64,000 nucleotides of DNA from Rhodovulum sulfidophilum DSM 1374 (GCF_001633165.1 NZ_CP015418.1:708501-772500); one strand, 5' to 3'. Shown: positions 44,430 to 53,426, counted from the first letter of the stretch. The notes: generated by a model from the letters alone, not told the origin. Numbers and translations: made by a program.

Positions 44430-44754
44430 TCGGGGCGGAAAGCGTGACTGTCCGCTCCGTCACCGATGAACACATCGCCCGAACCTGGGCCGCTTTGCCT
44501 CCGCAGTTGATCGCATCGCCGATGCGCCCAGCAGGCTTGCCGTTGATGAATATCGTGCCCGAGCCAATTCACCGCGCGCGCCCGTGCGGCGGTTGCGGGC
44601 AGACACCTCAGGTATGCGGCCCATAAGCATCACCCTGCCGTACCGCGCCGATGCCGTTGACGAAGACATCGCTCGAGGCCCCGGTGGCCGGGCTCGGCTG
44701 AAAGTGGCAACCGTGGCCGGAGCCGATGTCACCAAGGCGGGTCGCTGCTGGCAT
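44430..44754 (-). pseudogene. T6SS PAAR-repeat protein, broken
   Basis: From ATG 44754 the translation reads MPAATRLGDIGSGHGCHF and continues to GDAYGPHT as in PAAR spike-tip proteins. Then come two in-frame TGA codons (after PHT and after HGRAR), and further on a one-base deletion after CGGKAAQ, beyond which the GSGDVFIGDGADSHAF-like end continues in another frame. All parts of a ~100-residue PAAR protein are present but cannot be read as one chain. Last gene of the vgrG cassette. Confidence 0.8.
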
Positions 44755-44776
44755 AGCGTTTCCTTGACTTCTCGGG

Positions 44777-45028
44777 TCAGTCCTGTCCGGCTCCATCTGG
44801 CCCGGACGCGTCGCGATTACGGCCGATTTTCTTGCGGTAATCGAAGGCAAACTGGGTGAGGTAGAGACCGAGCAGAGTGAAGCCGAGCAGGGCAATGCCA
44901 TTGAGATAGTCGTGGTCCCACAGCGCAAAGGCCCCGAACACGAGGGTGACCGGGAGCACGACCCCGGCGACCACCGACAGGATCGCAAGAAATACGAAGT
45001 AACCGCCCTTGCTGATGAACCGCATCAT
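44777..45028 (-). CDS. Small two-helix membrane protein in vgrG cassette
   Basis: 83 residues: MMRFISKGGYFVFLAILSVV, with two hydrophobic helices and a charged, hydrophilic end (DYRKKIGRNRDASGPDGAGQ). It lies four bases after the 268-residue unknown and 22 bases before the PAAR gene. The position between a possible effector and PAAR suits an immunity protein for a membrane-active effector (inference only). Confidence 0.6.
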   Translation of the reverse strand: MMRFISKGGYFVFLAILSVVAGVVLPVTLVFGAFALWDHDYLNGIALLGFTLLGLYLTQFAFDYRKKIGRNRDASGPDGAGQD

Positions 45029-45032
45029 CGGC

Positions 45033-45839
45033 TCATTCCTCCACCTTGTCGGTAAAGCCTGCCGGATCCTCCAGCGCATCGAATACCCAGTTGATCGCCT
45101 TCTGCACGAGACGTAACTCGGTATCCTCAAGCTGGATCGCCTCGGGATGGTCGCGCAGGTAATTTCGGATCTCAAAATAGCTGTCGATGCCGATCTCGCG
45201 GGCGAGATGGAATATGCGTTCCTCGCCCGAGATGATTGCCGCGAGGAATGGGTAGGGGCCGGTATCCATCACCGACAGCTTGGCCTCGTACATTCTCATA
45301 CTCATGCGGTAGACCGCTCCCAATGTCGCCAACGCGAAGGTGGCTGCCCCGCGGGCGAGAGCATAGCCTTTCACCCGCCCGCCAAGCGAGAATATCCACG
45401 GGGTCACCGTCATGCCGGTTGCAATGCGCGTGCCGCTCGCCAGCAGCATCCGGCCGCGCAGGTCGGTCTGCTGGTAGACCAGCAGCATCTGCAATTCTAG
45501 CCGCAACTGTCTCCAATCACGGCGCAGCATTCCGAAAGCCTCGACTGGCAGGCTCATCACCGCGCGCGCGTTGCGGGAGCCTTGCGGTGCAATCCCGTCG
45601 AAGGTGCCGCCGAGGGTGGCGAGCAGGAACGCTCCGGTGGTCACGTCGGTGGGCTGGTGCCAGATCGACGAGGCAATTGTGCCGGCATATTCTTGCGCCT
45701 GCCGTACCAAAGGCGCCGGCCTTGCGCGCGCAGCGGAGAGCACGAAATCCGTTCCATCGATAGTAATCGTAATCTGTCCCCCGAGGTCGTTCTCGTAGGT
45801 TACGGTCACGTCGCTTACGGGTGCATGGTCCTGCGCCAT
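45033..45839 (-). CDS. Unknown protein after vgrG (possible T6SS cargo)
   Basis: 268 residues. A beta-rich start (VTVTYENDLGGQITITIDGT) is followed by a helical body with moderately hydrophobic stretches (GYALARGAATFALATLGAVY). No enzyme motif recognised. It is 10 bp downstream of vgrG and 4 bp upstream of the small membrane protein, so the three are one operon. Could be an effector, an adaptor or a chaperone; position is the only clue. Confidence 0.6.
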   Translation of the reverse strand: MAQDHAPVSDVTVTYENDLGGQITITIDGTDFVLSAARARPAPLVRQAQEYAGTIASSIWHQPTDVTTGAFLLATLGGTFDGIAPQGSRNARAVMSLPVEAFGMLRRDWRQLRLELQMLLVYQQTDLRGRMLLASGTRIATGMTVTPWIFSLGGRVKGYALARGAATFALATLGAVYRMSMRMYEAKLSVMDTGPYPFLAAIISGEERIFHLAREIGIDSYFEIRNYLRDHPEAIQLEDTELRLVQKAINWVFDALEDPAGFTDKVEE

Positions 45840-45849
45840 CGCCGCCCTC

Positions 45850-47946
45850 CTAGTTCAGATCGATACGCGCAGCCGAGAGACGGATCTCATTTCCGGCCCG
45901 GATGTCGACCTTGTCGTCGGCATGAATCTCGATATTTGTGCCGCGTAGCCGGGCGCAACCGTCCTTCGAGATGGTGAGCGATACCCCTGCCACTTCGATC
46001 TTGATGAAGTCGGCGGCGGCGCCCACGAGGCTGCGGGTGGCGGTGAGATCAAGGTTGCGCCCCGCGTTCACGTCGAAGTCGCGGGCTGCCTCCAGCCGCA
46101 AGGTCTGATCGGATTCTATATGAGTGCTGTCCTTGGCGCGCAGGGTGAAGGTCGACTGCGTGGTCTGGGTGATCGTGCCTTTCACGTTCAGCCGGTAGTC
46201 GCCCGTTTCGCCCAGATCGAAGCCCTTGGAATCGTATCCGAAAATGGATTTTTGCAAGCCATCGTCGCCGAGATTGTGATAACCGAAGCTGCCACCGAAG
46301 TCGCGTTCGAAACCAACGTCGATGTTGTAGTCCTTGCCGACCCTGAGGGTATGCGCGTTGCCGATCATCTCCCACTTGTCCTTGTCGATGTTTTCTACGC
46401 TGAGGCCGCCGATATTGGACACCGCGTTGTCGCGCACCCGGAGGCTCAGGTCTTTCTCGGCCCTGAGGTAGACCTCCTCGCGGCCGTTCTCGTCTTCAAA
46501 GCGCAGTTCGTTGAAACCGGTGCCTTGGTGGGTATCTGTCTTGAGTGTCGCGCGCGTTTTATTCTCGGGCAAGTCGTAGGGAACCTTATTTCGCCCGTTA
46601 TAGACGCAGCCCGTGACCAGCGGCTTGTCCGGGTCGCCGTCGAGGAACTCGACCACCACCTCCATGCCGATCCGCGGGATCACCATCCCGCCCCAGCCCG
46701 CGCCGGCCCAGCTTTGCGACACCCGGCAGCGCATAGACCAGGCCTCGTCGAGATCCCAGTGGAACCGCACCAGAATCCGGCCGTATTCGTCGCAGTCGAT
46801 CTCGCCCTCGCCGACTACCGTCGCGGTCTGCGGCCCCCTCACATCGGCGCGCGCGGTCTTCTGTTCGGGCAGAAGCGGCGCCTCGACCGGCATCAGGACG
46901 TATTGCCCGTCATAGGCGCGGCCGTCGCCATCGTCCGACCCGCCTGACCCATAGTTGTCGGCGGTGTAGGAGTGCCGCGCGCTCAGGCACATGTACTCGC
47001 CACCGGTCCCGGGCACCGGATCGCCCGAAAGCGTCACCCGGAGACCCGCGCCGAGCGCCGCGATATCGCCCTCGGCCTCAAAGCGCCGGTCCTGGCCGCG
47101 TTCGCCTGCGGCGCGCAGCTCGGCCACCACCCGGCCGCGGCCCTGGTCGAGGTAATCGCCCGGCCAGTCGAAGCTCTCGATCTGGCCCTGTTCGTAGGCG
47201 GCATCGCCCAGGTGGTCGGTCTCCATCGCCGCCACCGGGGTCTTGAAATTGTAGTCCGTCAGCCGGATGGCGCCGGTCGTGATCCGTCGCGCGGGCCGCC
47301 AGGCGCGGAAATGCGAGACCTCCTCCTGATGGTGGCCCTCGGCGGGCCGGAACGGCCGCGCGCCGATGCTGTCATGGGCCTCGACCTGGTCGGTCAGCAC
47401 CATCTCATGACCGCCATCCGCGTGGCGGAAGTGATAGGAAATCCCGTGCCGCTCCATCATCCGGCAGGCGAAGGCCAGATCGCTCTCGCGGTATTGCACG
47501 GTGTATTCGAGCTCGGGGTAATCGTTCGCGAGTTCCACCGTCAGCGCGCCCGCATCCGCATAGGCCGAGAGCAGCTCGGTCAGGATCTCGACCACGGTCT
47601 TGTTGTGGAAGATCCGCTGGTTACGCCTCAAGCTCGCGAGGAAAGCCCAGGGCCGGAGCCGCAGCCGGTAGCGATGGCCATTGTCGCCCGAGCCCAGCCA
47701 GCGCGCCTCGGTGACGATGCCGTCGAAGGGGCGTTCGCCTTCCTTCGTGGTGAGGGTGACAGTGGCATGCGTCCCGATCAGCCGGTCGAAATCGACATCG
47801 GCCGTGGCAGCGAGGCAATCGGCCGAATAGTCGAACAGCGCGTTCAGGTGATCCGTGCCTTCGAACCGGCGCAACACCAGGACGTCCTGCCCCAGCACCG
47901 TGGAAATCCGGCCCATGCGGGCGTCCTGACGGAAGAAGCCACTCAT
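45850..47946 (-). CDS. vgrG: Type VI secretion tip protein VgrG
   Basis: 698 residues. N-terminal gp27/gp44-like domain (DVLVLRRFEGTDHLNALFDY; VQYRESDLAFACRMMERHGI), then a gp5 OB fold with the VgrG signature (YGRILVRFHWD; MRCRVSQSWAGAGWGGMVIP; GMEVVVEFLDGDPDKPLVTG), and a repeat-rich C-terminal needle ending in DUF2345-like sequence (EIHADDKVDIRAGNEIRLSA). GAGAGGG precedes the ATG at 47946. No other T6SS structural genes are in the window, so this is an orphan vgrG cassette that depends on an apparatus elsewhere. Confidence 0.95.
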   Translation of the reverse strand: MSGFFRQDARMGRISTVLGQDVLVLRRFEGTDHLNALFDYSADCLAATADVDFDRLIGTHATVTLTTKEGERPFDGIVTEARWLGSGDNGHRYRLRLRPWAFLASLRRNQRIFHNKTVVEILTELLSAYADAGALTVELANDYPELEYTVQYRESDLAFACRMMERHGISYHFRHADGGHEMVLTDQVEAHDSIGARPFRPAEGHHQEEVSHFRAWRPARRITTGAIRLTDYNFKTPVAAMETDHLGDAAYEQGQIESFDWPGDYLDQGRGRVVAELRAAGERGQDRRFEAEGDIAALGAGLRVTLSGDPVPGTGGEYMCLSARHSYTADNYGSGGSDDGDGRAYDGQYVLMPVEAPLLPEQKTARADVRGPQTATVVGEGEIDCDEYGRILVRFHWDLDEAWSMRCRVSQSWAGAGWGGMVIPRIGMEVVVEFLDGDPDKPLVTGCVYNGRNKVPYDLPENKTRATLKTDTHQGTGFNELRFEDENGREEVYLRAEKDLSLRVRDNAVSNIGGLSVENIDKDKWEMIGNAHTLRVGKDYNIDVGFERDFGGSFGYHNLGDDGLQKSIFGYDSKGFDLGETGDYRLNVKGTITQTTQSTFTLRAKDSTHIESDQTLRLEAARDFDVNAGRNLDLTATRSLVGAAADFIKIEVAGVSLTISKDGCARLRGTNIEIHADDKVDIRAGNEIRLSAARIDLN

Positions 47947-48498
47947 GAAATACCCTCTCGAATTCCCGCCAAGGTAGTGAGGCTGCCCTCGATCTGGCAA
48001 CCCCAGGCTGCTCTCGGCGTACGTGGACGCAAGGTCGTTGGCAGAATTATGCCGGTATCCTTGACGCCACTACGCAGAAGCGGCGGAGAGACGACCTTCG
48101 CTGTGCCCTCAACGAACGGCAGCGATGCGCAGATTGCAGGCATCACTTGCTGAGGAACAATGCCCGTTCCGATCGACGCACCCGGCCCTAAGCCGACCTA
48201 CATCGAGATAGCATCCGCGGCACCGCGGCTACCCCGATGCCGCCGTTCGCATCAGCGGGCAGCATCGCTCGGGTTCTCGAGCTCGGATCCGCGGACATTC
48301 CAACCGGTCGTCGTGGACGCACGGTCTTCGCATCACCTGCAAGCCTTTGCAGATGTAGCCATACGCTCTTTCGCTCGACTAACATGGGTGGCGTTGACCG
48401 GCATAGGCGCGGTGTCAGGCCGCAAACGCGAGTTTCTGGTGTTCAATTGACCTCGGTTGGATGTATGTAGAGAGCAAGGCGAAAAAAGGCTCTTGACG
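47947..48498. other. Junction between vgrG cassette and ParA cassette
   Basis: 552 bp with no supported gene. Composition changes from GC-rich on the vgrG side to clearly AT-richer toward 48,450, marking a mosaic boundary. Promoters for the divergent vgrG and parA operons must lie here. Confidence 0.45.
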
Positions 48499-49353
48499 AT
48501 GTTGGCTCCGGTAATATCGATTCTGAACATGAAAGGTGGTGTCGGCAAGACTACCACGTCTGCTCATGTGATGCGCGTTCTATATCAACGACTACAGAAG
48601 AAGGTTCTTCTGGTAGATTTAGACGCTCAATACAACCTCACACAATCGGTAATTACGCAGTCGAAGTATGATGAGGTGATTGAAGAGGGCAATACGGTTA
48701 TGTCGTGCTTCGAGCCGCTGCCGTCGCAAGATTTCTTCAAGGTAAAGAAGTCAGATCAGCCGCCACCTAAGGCCGCAGATGTTGCTACTGTGCTGAGGGG
48801 AATTGGGAAAGGGAAAAAGGCACGGATCGATCTGCTGGCTGGGTCATTCGAGCTGGTAAAATACTCGATGATTGACAGCGCCAGCCAGCTGAAGAGTGCA
48901 GGAAGCTACTTCAAGCGGTTCATTTCCCAAGCTCGAAAGGACTACGACCTAATTGTCCTCGATTGCAACCCGAGCAGCTCGTTCGTAACGAAGTGCGCAC
49001 TTGAGAACTCCACAAGCGTTCTATCTCCGGTGAAGTTGGACAAATTTTCGGTTCTCGGTGTTGGCTTGGTGGACCAACTATTTGACCATCTTGGATTGTC
49101 GCCAGATCATATGATCCTGATAAATGGGGTGCAGCGTCACGACCCAGCATCCCCGGTAGAAGTAGAGCTAAGAGCACATGAGAAATTTGGCCCCAAGGTC
49201 CTCGTAAATCGCCTGGTTCAAAGTAAACACCTTACGGCTGACCCGAGCTACACAGGTTTTGCTACTGATCGAGGGGGGCCCTATTCGGGAGTTCTAAAGA
49301 CGGAAATTGGAAAGATTGTATCGGAGATCTCAAACCGAGTTTGGGGTAATTAG
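48499..49353 (+). CDS. ParA/MinD-family ATPase
   Basis: 284 residues. Deviant Walker A SILNMKGGVGKTTTSAHVMR, then LLVDLDAQYNLTQSVI (Walker A') and YDLIVLDCNPSSSF (Walker B). The start at 48499 is preferred over a longer frame from 48457. Low GC compared with neighbours. No ParB or parS-like site is next to it; instead two unknown genes follow in a tight operon, so partitioning is not the obvious role. Similar ParA-like ATPases occur in accessory operons, including defence islands. Confidence 0.85.
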   Translation: MLAPVISILNMKGGVGKTTTSAHVMRVLYQRLQKKVLLVDLDAQYNLTQSVITQSKYDEVIEEGNTVMSCFEPLPSQDFFKVKKSDQPPPKAADVATVLRGIGKGKKARIDLLAGSFELVKYSMIDSASQLKSAGSYFKRFISQARKDYDLIVLDCNPSSSFVTKCALENSTSVLSPVKLDKFSVLGVGLVDQLFDHLGLSPDHMILINGVQRHDPASPVEVELRAHEKFGPKVLVNRLVQSKHLTADPSYTGFATDRGGPYSGVLKTEIGKIVSEISNRVWGN

Positions 49354-49354
49354 A

Positions 49355-49831
49355 ATGGCACAAAAGGGTGTTGGCAGAGCACTTTCTGCAATTGCGATGG
49401 CCCGCCTCAGCGAAAGAGACATCAGATCACTTCATGATCTGGTAAGCGATACCGATCCAACTACATTTATAGACATAATCCGGGATATCGAGGATGAGGT
49501 AGAGAATTCCATATCGTTGATATTGGAGAGCTCCCGTGAGCGATCAAGTTATGATGTCAATTCCGAAGGTCTTTATAGAGAACTTGATCGAATCAGGAAG
49601 GGAGAGCTTCGGCTGACTGTCCAGCAGTTTGTGGATGCACTCACGGAAAGTATTTCCCAGAACGGCGCGCGAGAACCTTCGCAGGTTCCGAGCTTTGATT
49701 CCCGGAGAGGTCTTCAAGTCTGGCTGAAAAGAATGTCAGAGCGCTTTTCTGAATCTGAGATCTACCATGCAGCAATGAAGATCAGGCATGAGCGTTACGA
49801 GGGAAAAGGCTCTGATTGGAAGCTACGGTGA
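49355..49831 (+). CDS. Unknown protein, second gene of ParA cassette
   Basis: 158 residues, largely helical and charged (SERDIRSLHDLVSDTDPTTF; LTVQQFVDALTESISQNGAR; MSERFSESEIYHAAMKIRHE). One base after the ParA stop, and its own TGA overlaps the next start. No family recognised. Could be an adaptor for the ATPase. Confidence 0.65.
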   Translation: MAQKGVGRALSAIAMARLSERDIRSLHDLVSDTDPTTFIDIIRDIEDEVENSISLILESSRERSSYDVNSEGLYRELDRIRKGELRLTVQQFVDALTESISQNGAREPSQVPSFDSRRGLQVWLKRMSERFSESEIYHAAMKIRHERYEGKGSDWKLR

Positions 49832-50517
49832 CTCAACAACAGTATGAAGCTTTTGCTGAAACGGTTTCGGGCCAAGTCAGCACGAATGCTCCTCTGGCCG
49901 ACGAATGCAAACGTCATATGACTTTGTCCCTAACTTGGGCTGCATTGCATCTTGAAGACAGCGATAACAGGCACTGCGATCTGTTGTTGAAAGGGGCATA
50001 TGGCACGGCTGTAGAAGCAGTGTCTCTTTTGGCGATTGGCCTGGTTCGACCGGCCATCCTCTCTCTTCGCGCGCACTACGAATTAAGCCTACAGTTTCTC
50101 TATTATAAAGATCATCCCGTGGAGTGGCGCGGAGTGAAGAGTTTCAGGAATCAACCGAATCTCCCTGGAGTGAACAAGAAATACCTTAAAGACTTCTATC
50201 CTGAGTTCGAGAATCGTTTCAAGACACTAACGTCGCACAAAAGTCGCCGGAATGAAGATTGCTACGTCATTCTCTCGGGCGTTGCCCACGGGACTGCACT
50301 TCACTCGATAACATCCGCTACCGTCCCCGAGGAATTGGTCGAAGATATAGATACCGTTGGGTCGGCCGTGGAAGTCTTCCATGACACGGCTGAAAACATC
50401 AACGATATCAACATCAGCTGCTTCCAAGGAAACTGGATTTCCTTGCCTGAGGCAATCAAGACAGATTTAATATATAGATTTAAGGATAAGCAACCAGCAG
50501 TAGAGCTTGACCTATGA
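49828..50517 (+). CDS. Unknown helical protein, third gene of ParA cassette (DUF5677-like?)
   Basis: 229 residues from a GTG that overlaps the preceding TGA. Central helices AVSLLAIGLVRPAILSLRAH and YELSLQFLYYKDHPVEWRGV resemble DUF5677-type proteins in which an R...E helix pair is typical, but I am not sure of the family. Also GVAHGTALHSIT with a His that could be functional. AT-rich. With the two genes before it, forms a compact three-gene unit. Confidence 0.6.
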   Translation: MTQQQYEAFAETVSGQVSTNAPLADECKRHMTLSLTWAALHLEDSDNRHCDLLLKGAYGTAVEAVSLLAIGLVRPAILSLRAHYELSLQFLYYKDHPVEWRGVKSFRNQPNLPGVNKKYLKDFYPEFENRFKTLTSHKSRRNEDCYVILSGVAHGTALHSITSATVPEELVEDIDTVGSAVEVFHDTAENINDINISCFQGNWISLPEAIKTDLIYRFKDKQPAVELDL

Positions 50518-50900
50518 AACTGCGTTTAGTTGGGCTTGAGGTGACGAAGGTTAGTTTACTTTTTGATTACTCCTTTGGTGAAATTGCGCATTAAGGGCGC
50601 CCGTTGAGAATGGCCGCTGTCCGCTCTTTGTCCATCAAGCGGGTCCGGCCCGGGTTCCCGGCTGGATGTCCGCTTCCTGGAGACGGCCGGGGTGCCTACG
50701 CGCCTGCAACGAACGACCGCTTTCCGCCCGTACCAAGGGTCGCCAGGTAAGACGGAAGGGTGAAGCCGTCGTCCACTTCGGGCTGGTCGTATGGTTAGCC
50801 TCATGACTTTCACAGGGGGCGTTGAGGCTCGTGGCGGTTGAAACCCGACACCACCAGAATGTTGAGGCCACGCCAGAATGGGTCTGGCGCGGCTAGTCTG
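50518..50900. other. Intergenic stretch between two convergent cassettes
   Basis: 383 bp, GC-rich again. Contains GAATGGCCGCTGTCCGCTC-like sequence similar in kind to the repeats near 18.1 kb. No gene supported. Confidence 0.35.
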
Positions 50901-51977
50901 TTATCTCACCAAGCGCAGCGAGGGGGCCTCTGGGCGCGATGGCATGTGCCCTGCCAAATCGAAAATTAGCGTTTCGACCTCTTCCCAAGGGAGGTTCAGT
51001 TTCTGCGCAATTTCAGACCGAGTGATCCCATTCTTCCAGAGCGCCGCCAAAACCTTTCGTAGAACCGTGGACGTCTCACGCTCCACACCTACAGGTTCGC
51101 CCTTCCTGTATCCTCGCTGCCCAAGTTCGATTATGATCGATCGGTAGTTCCAATCGCTCAGCATCCCTAGGCCGTGCAGCCGTGTCGCCAAAGCCATAGC
51201 GGACACCTTCCAGCGGTGCTTGGCCTTGATGATCTGCGAAACGCTGTAGACGTGTCCCAAAAGGCTCTTTACGTCAGCTTCCGGCATCAAGAAGGCAGAC
51301 GCAAACTGGTCCGCCTGCTTTTCAGCATCATCTATCTGCGCCGACTGCCGCGCTGCGTGGAAGTGAAGAACAAGATGCCCCAGTTCGTGCGCGGAGTCGA
51401 AGTTCGAGCGCTCCGCCGTCTTGCGCTGGTTCAGGAACATGTAGGGGCGTTCCGCATGCCAGAATGAGTAGGCGTCAACGTTTGGTGTATTCTCCGACAA
51501 GGAAAGAACCCTGACACCCTTCGATTCGTAGAGTTTGAGTAGGCTCCCTATCGGGCGATCACCAAGCCCCCAATGTTGGCGCAAAAGACGTGCGGCGACC
51601 TCAGGCCGGTCACGTTCCTTGCTCAGGTCGATCAGGTCCGGTGCTGGCAGGTTGAAGTGTTGTTCGATCCAGTCATAGAAAGCGATCCCAATCGACCCCG
51701 CCGCCAAGGACGCGTTGCGCTCTGCGGCGCTCATCTTCTTGAGACTCCGGAATGAGACTGCTTTCGTTTCGAGGGTTTCCGGGGCTTCCATGAAAAAGAA
51801 GTCGACGGGGTAGTCTAACGCGTCCGCGAGTTTCTGCACCGTGGCTTCGTCGGGCTGGTGCCCGTTCTCTGCCTTAGACACAGTAACAGGAGTGAGGCCC
51901 GCAGCTTCTGCGAGTCCCTTCCCGGACAGCTTCCGCCTAAAGCGGGCCATCCTAAGTCTTTCTGCGCTGAACATCAT
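50901..51977 (-). CDS. XRE HTH regulator fused to ImmA/IrrE metallopeptidase
   Basis: 358 residues. N-terminal XRE HTH (RMARFRRKLSGKGLAEAAGL; TPVTVSKAENGHQPDEATV), middle linker, then the ImmA/IrrE zinc site in SNFDSAHELGHLVLHFHAAR and the third-ligand region AEKQADQFASAFLMPEADV. Such proteins cleave a repressor or act as the antitoxin half of modules. Its ATG overlaps the TGA of the partner gene upstream (ATGA). Confidence 0.9.
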   Translation of the reverse strand: MMFSAERLRMARFRRKLSGKGLAEAAGLTPVTVSKAENGHQPDEATVQKLADALDYPVDFFFMEAPETLETKAVSFRSLKKMSAAERNASLAAGSIGIAFYDWIEQHFNLPAPDLIDLSKERDRPEVAARLLRQHWGLGDRPIGSLLKLYESKGVRVLSLSENTPNVDAYSFWHAERPYMFLNQRKTAERSNFDSAHELGHLVLHFHAARQSAQIDDAEKQADQFASAFLMPEADVKSLLGHVYSVSQIIKAKHRWKVSAMALATRLHGLGMLSDWNYRSIIIELGQRGYRKGEPVGVERETSTVLRKVLAALWKNGITRSEIAQKLNLPWEEVETLIFDLAGHMPSRPEAPSLRLVR

Positions 51978-52633
51978 GTCTTGTCTTTAATGCTTACCGG
52001 CACGTCAAAGTCGTCGAGGGGCTCGCTATCAGGTTCAATCCGGTCTTCCCAGTCTTCGTCTAGGCGATCCACAAAGATGCGTTCCCGGAAGTCCGAGTAC
52101 CTCCGATTAGCAATGATGGGGCTGGACAGCTCGACGCTTCCGTCTTCACCCACCATTACAAAGTACGTCGTTACCTGATCGCCGTGGGGGTCTTTTACAT
52201 CATCGCGGGGAACCCTGTCATGGTCGGTTTCGAGAGTCATTCCGTAGTAGTCAAAGAGGGGAAAGCTGCACATCTTTTCAGAGGCAGGACCTTTCACCGA
52301 ACGCGGTATCGGCTTGAAAACAAGATCGCATGCCTTGTCGACGTTCTGGTAACCGATGCGGATTCCAAGTTCGCGATTGATCACTGCTTCGACGCCAAGG
52401 GTACGGTCTATCACCCATTCACCATCCAGCAACTGAGCACGTAGGGCTTCCACCCCACGGATGTAGGCCAGTGTGCCCGGAGCGTTCAGGGGCATGAGCG
52501 GGCTTGCATCGTCTGCGGCTGCACGGGCAGAGTCTCGAATGGTGAGAATTTGCATTGGTGTCAGACCAAAGTCGGCGAGACGCACTTCGGCGTCGTGTGG
52601 GTTGTCTGTGATCGCGGTGTTGAAAGCTGCCAT
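51974..52633 (-). CDS. Unknown partner of the XRE-ImmA protein
   Basis: 219 residues. Soluble, acidic C-terminus (EDWEDRIEPDSEPLDDFDVP). Blocks: FGLTPMQILTIRDSARAAAD, VEALRAQLLDGEWVIDRTLG, FKPIPRSVKGPASEKMCSFP. No family recognised. First gene of the two-gene operon, directly downstream of a 12-bp palindrome, and translationally coupled to the protease gene, so it may be its substrate or the toxic partner (inference). Confidence 0.65.
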   Translation of the reverse strand: MAAFNTAITDNPHDAEVRLADFGLTPMQILTIRDSARAAADDASPLMPLNAPGTLAYIRGVEALRAQLLDGEWVIDRTLGVEAVINRELGIRIGYQNVDKACDLVFKPIPRSVKGPASEKMCSFPLFDYYGMTLETDHDRVPRDDVKDPHGDQVTTYFVMVGEDGSVELSSPIIANRRYSDFRERIFVDRLDEDWEDRIEPDSEPLDDFDVPVSIKDKT

Positions 52634-52641
52634 GCCTGCAT

Positions 52642-52685
52642 CGTTTAATATTTACCCTCACATTAGAGGGGGGAAATATTAAACG
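52642..52685. promoter_or_regulatory. 12-bp inverted repeat upstream of the ImmA operon
   Basis: CGTTTAATATTT and AAATATTAAACG with 20 bases between, ending 8 bp before the partner gene start. AT-rich perfect arms in a promoter position suggest an operator, perhaps for the XRE domain of the operon's own protein. The rest of 52,634-52,937 shows no gene. Confidence 0.6.
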
Positions 52686-52937
52686 CAAGAGCAACCTTCC
52701 GGGTTATGCGCGCTGAGGCACATCGCAGCTGCAGTCGCACGGGCCGCCTGCTGCCGCGCCGCAACATATAAGAATCAGGAACTCGGCGCCGTCCTCGGTG
52801 CGGAGCCAGTGGCAGCGGTTGGGTGGGGGAAACAGACATGGTTGCGCCCCAACCGCGAATCCCTCATAAATACCCCGCAAATTTGAATATCCGTTACATA
52901 ATATAGTCTTAGTTTTCCCTCTTGATGTACCACTTCG

Positions 52938-53426
52938 CTATTCGACATCGTTCGATTTTGCGCATCCGCTCTCAGGGAGCGCGTTGGCAGTGTCCTTGGT
53001 GAGAAAAGCGCACCACACCTCGTCAGCGAGGCGTGCAAGCAACTTAGCTTCCTCCGGGGCGATACCATAGATGCCTGCGTGCGCGTCGTTGTCCCCTTCA
53101 GGATGGTACACAGCTCGACCGTTGCTGCCCGCGTCGTCTATGGCCGCAAGTACATCGGTTGTATTTGCTAAGCAGAAGCACGCCTTTGGTCTGACATCCA
53201 TGTTGCTGCTCCGGATTGCCTCAACGGAACACCGAAGCTGCTCGTCGTCCGAACCGACGAAGTACTCGCACCAAGTCACGGAGAGGTAGTCATCCACCGC
53301 ACGCTCTTCGAAAGCCGAAGGATACGGGCCAAGGAAATTATCATCCTCGTCCTTGCGCATCCTGCCATATGGCACGTAGCGAACCACCCGGCTGGGGCCT
53401 GGAAGATCGTCGCCGTCAGCCGTCAA
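52938..53426 (-). CDS. Unknown protein, third gene of TIGR04255 cassette
   Basis: 162 residues, probably from a TTG with GAGG upstream. Pattern: VVRYVPYGRMRKDEDDNFLG, AVDDYLSVTWCEYFVGSDDE, then KACFCLANTTDVLAAI and VYHPEGDNDAHAGIYGI. The LSVTWCEYF block recalls uncharacterised proteins in accessory loci, but no function is known to me. Overlaps the end of the second gene by 11 bases. Confidence 0.6.
   Translation of the reverse strand: MTADGDDLPGPSRVVRYVPYGRMRKDEDDNFLGPYPSAFEERAVDDYLSVTWCEYFVGSDDEQLRCSVEAIRSSNMDVRPKACFCLANTTDVLAAIDDAGSNGRAVYHPEGDNDAHAGIYGIAPEEAKLLARLADEVWCAFLTKDTANALPESGCAKSNDVE

Noticed and set aside
45850..47946. Full type VI secretion locus
   Set aside because: Only vgrG and a broken PAAR gene with two small unknowns are present; no sheath, baseplate or TssJLM genes lie in the window.
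48160..48450. 96-codon plus-strand frame between vgrG and parA
   Set aside because: No ribosome binding site or recognisable motifs, and it spans a compositional boundary.
48499..49353. ParA cassette as a plasmid or prophage partition system
   Set aside because: No ParB-like gene and no clustered parS-type repeats are seen in the flanks; treated as an accessory operon instead.
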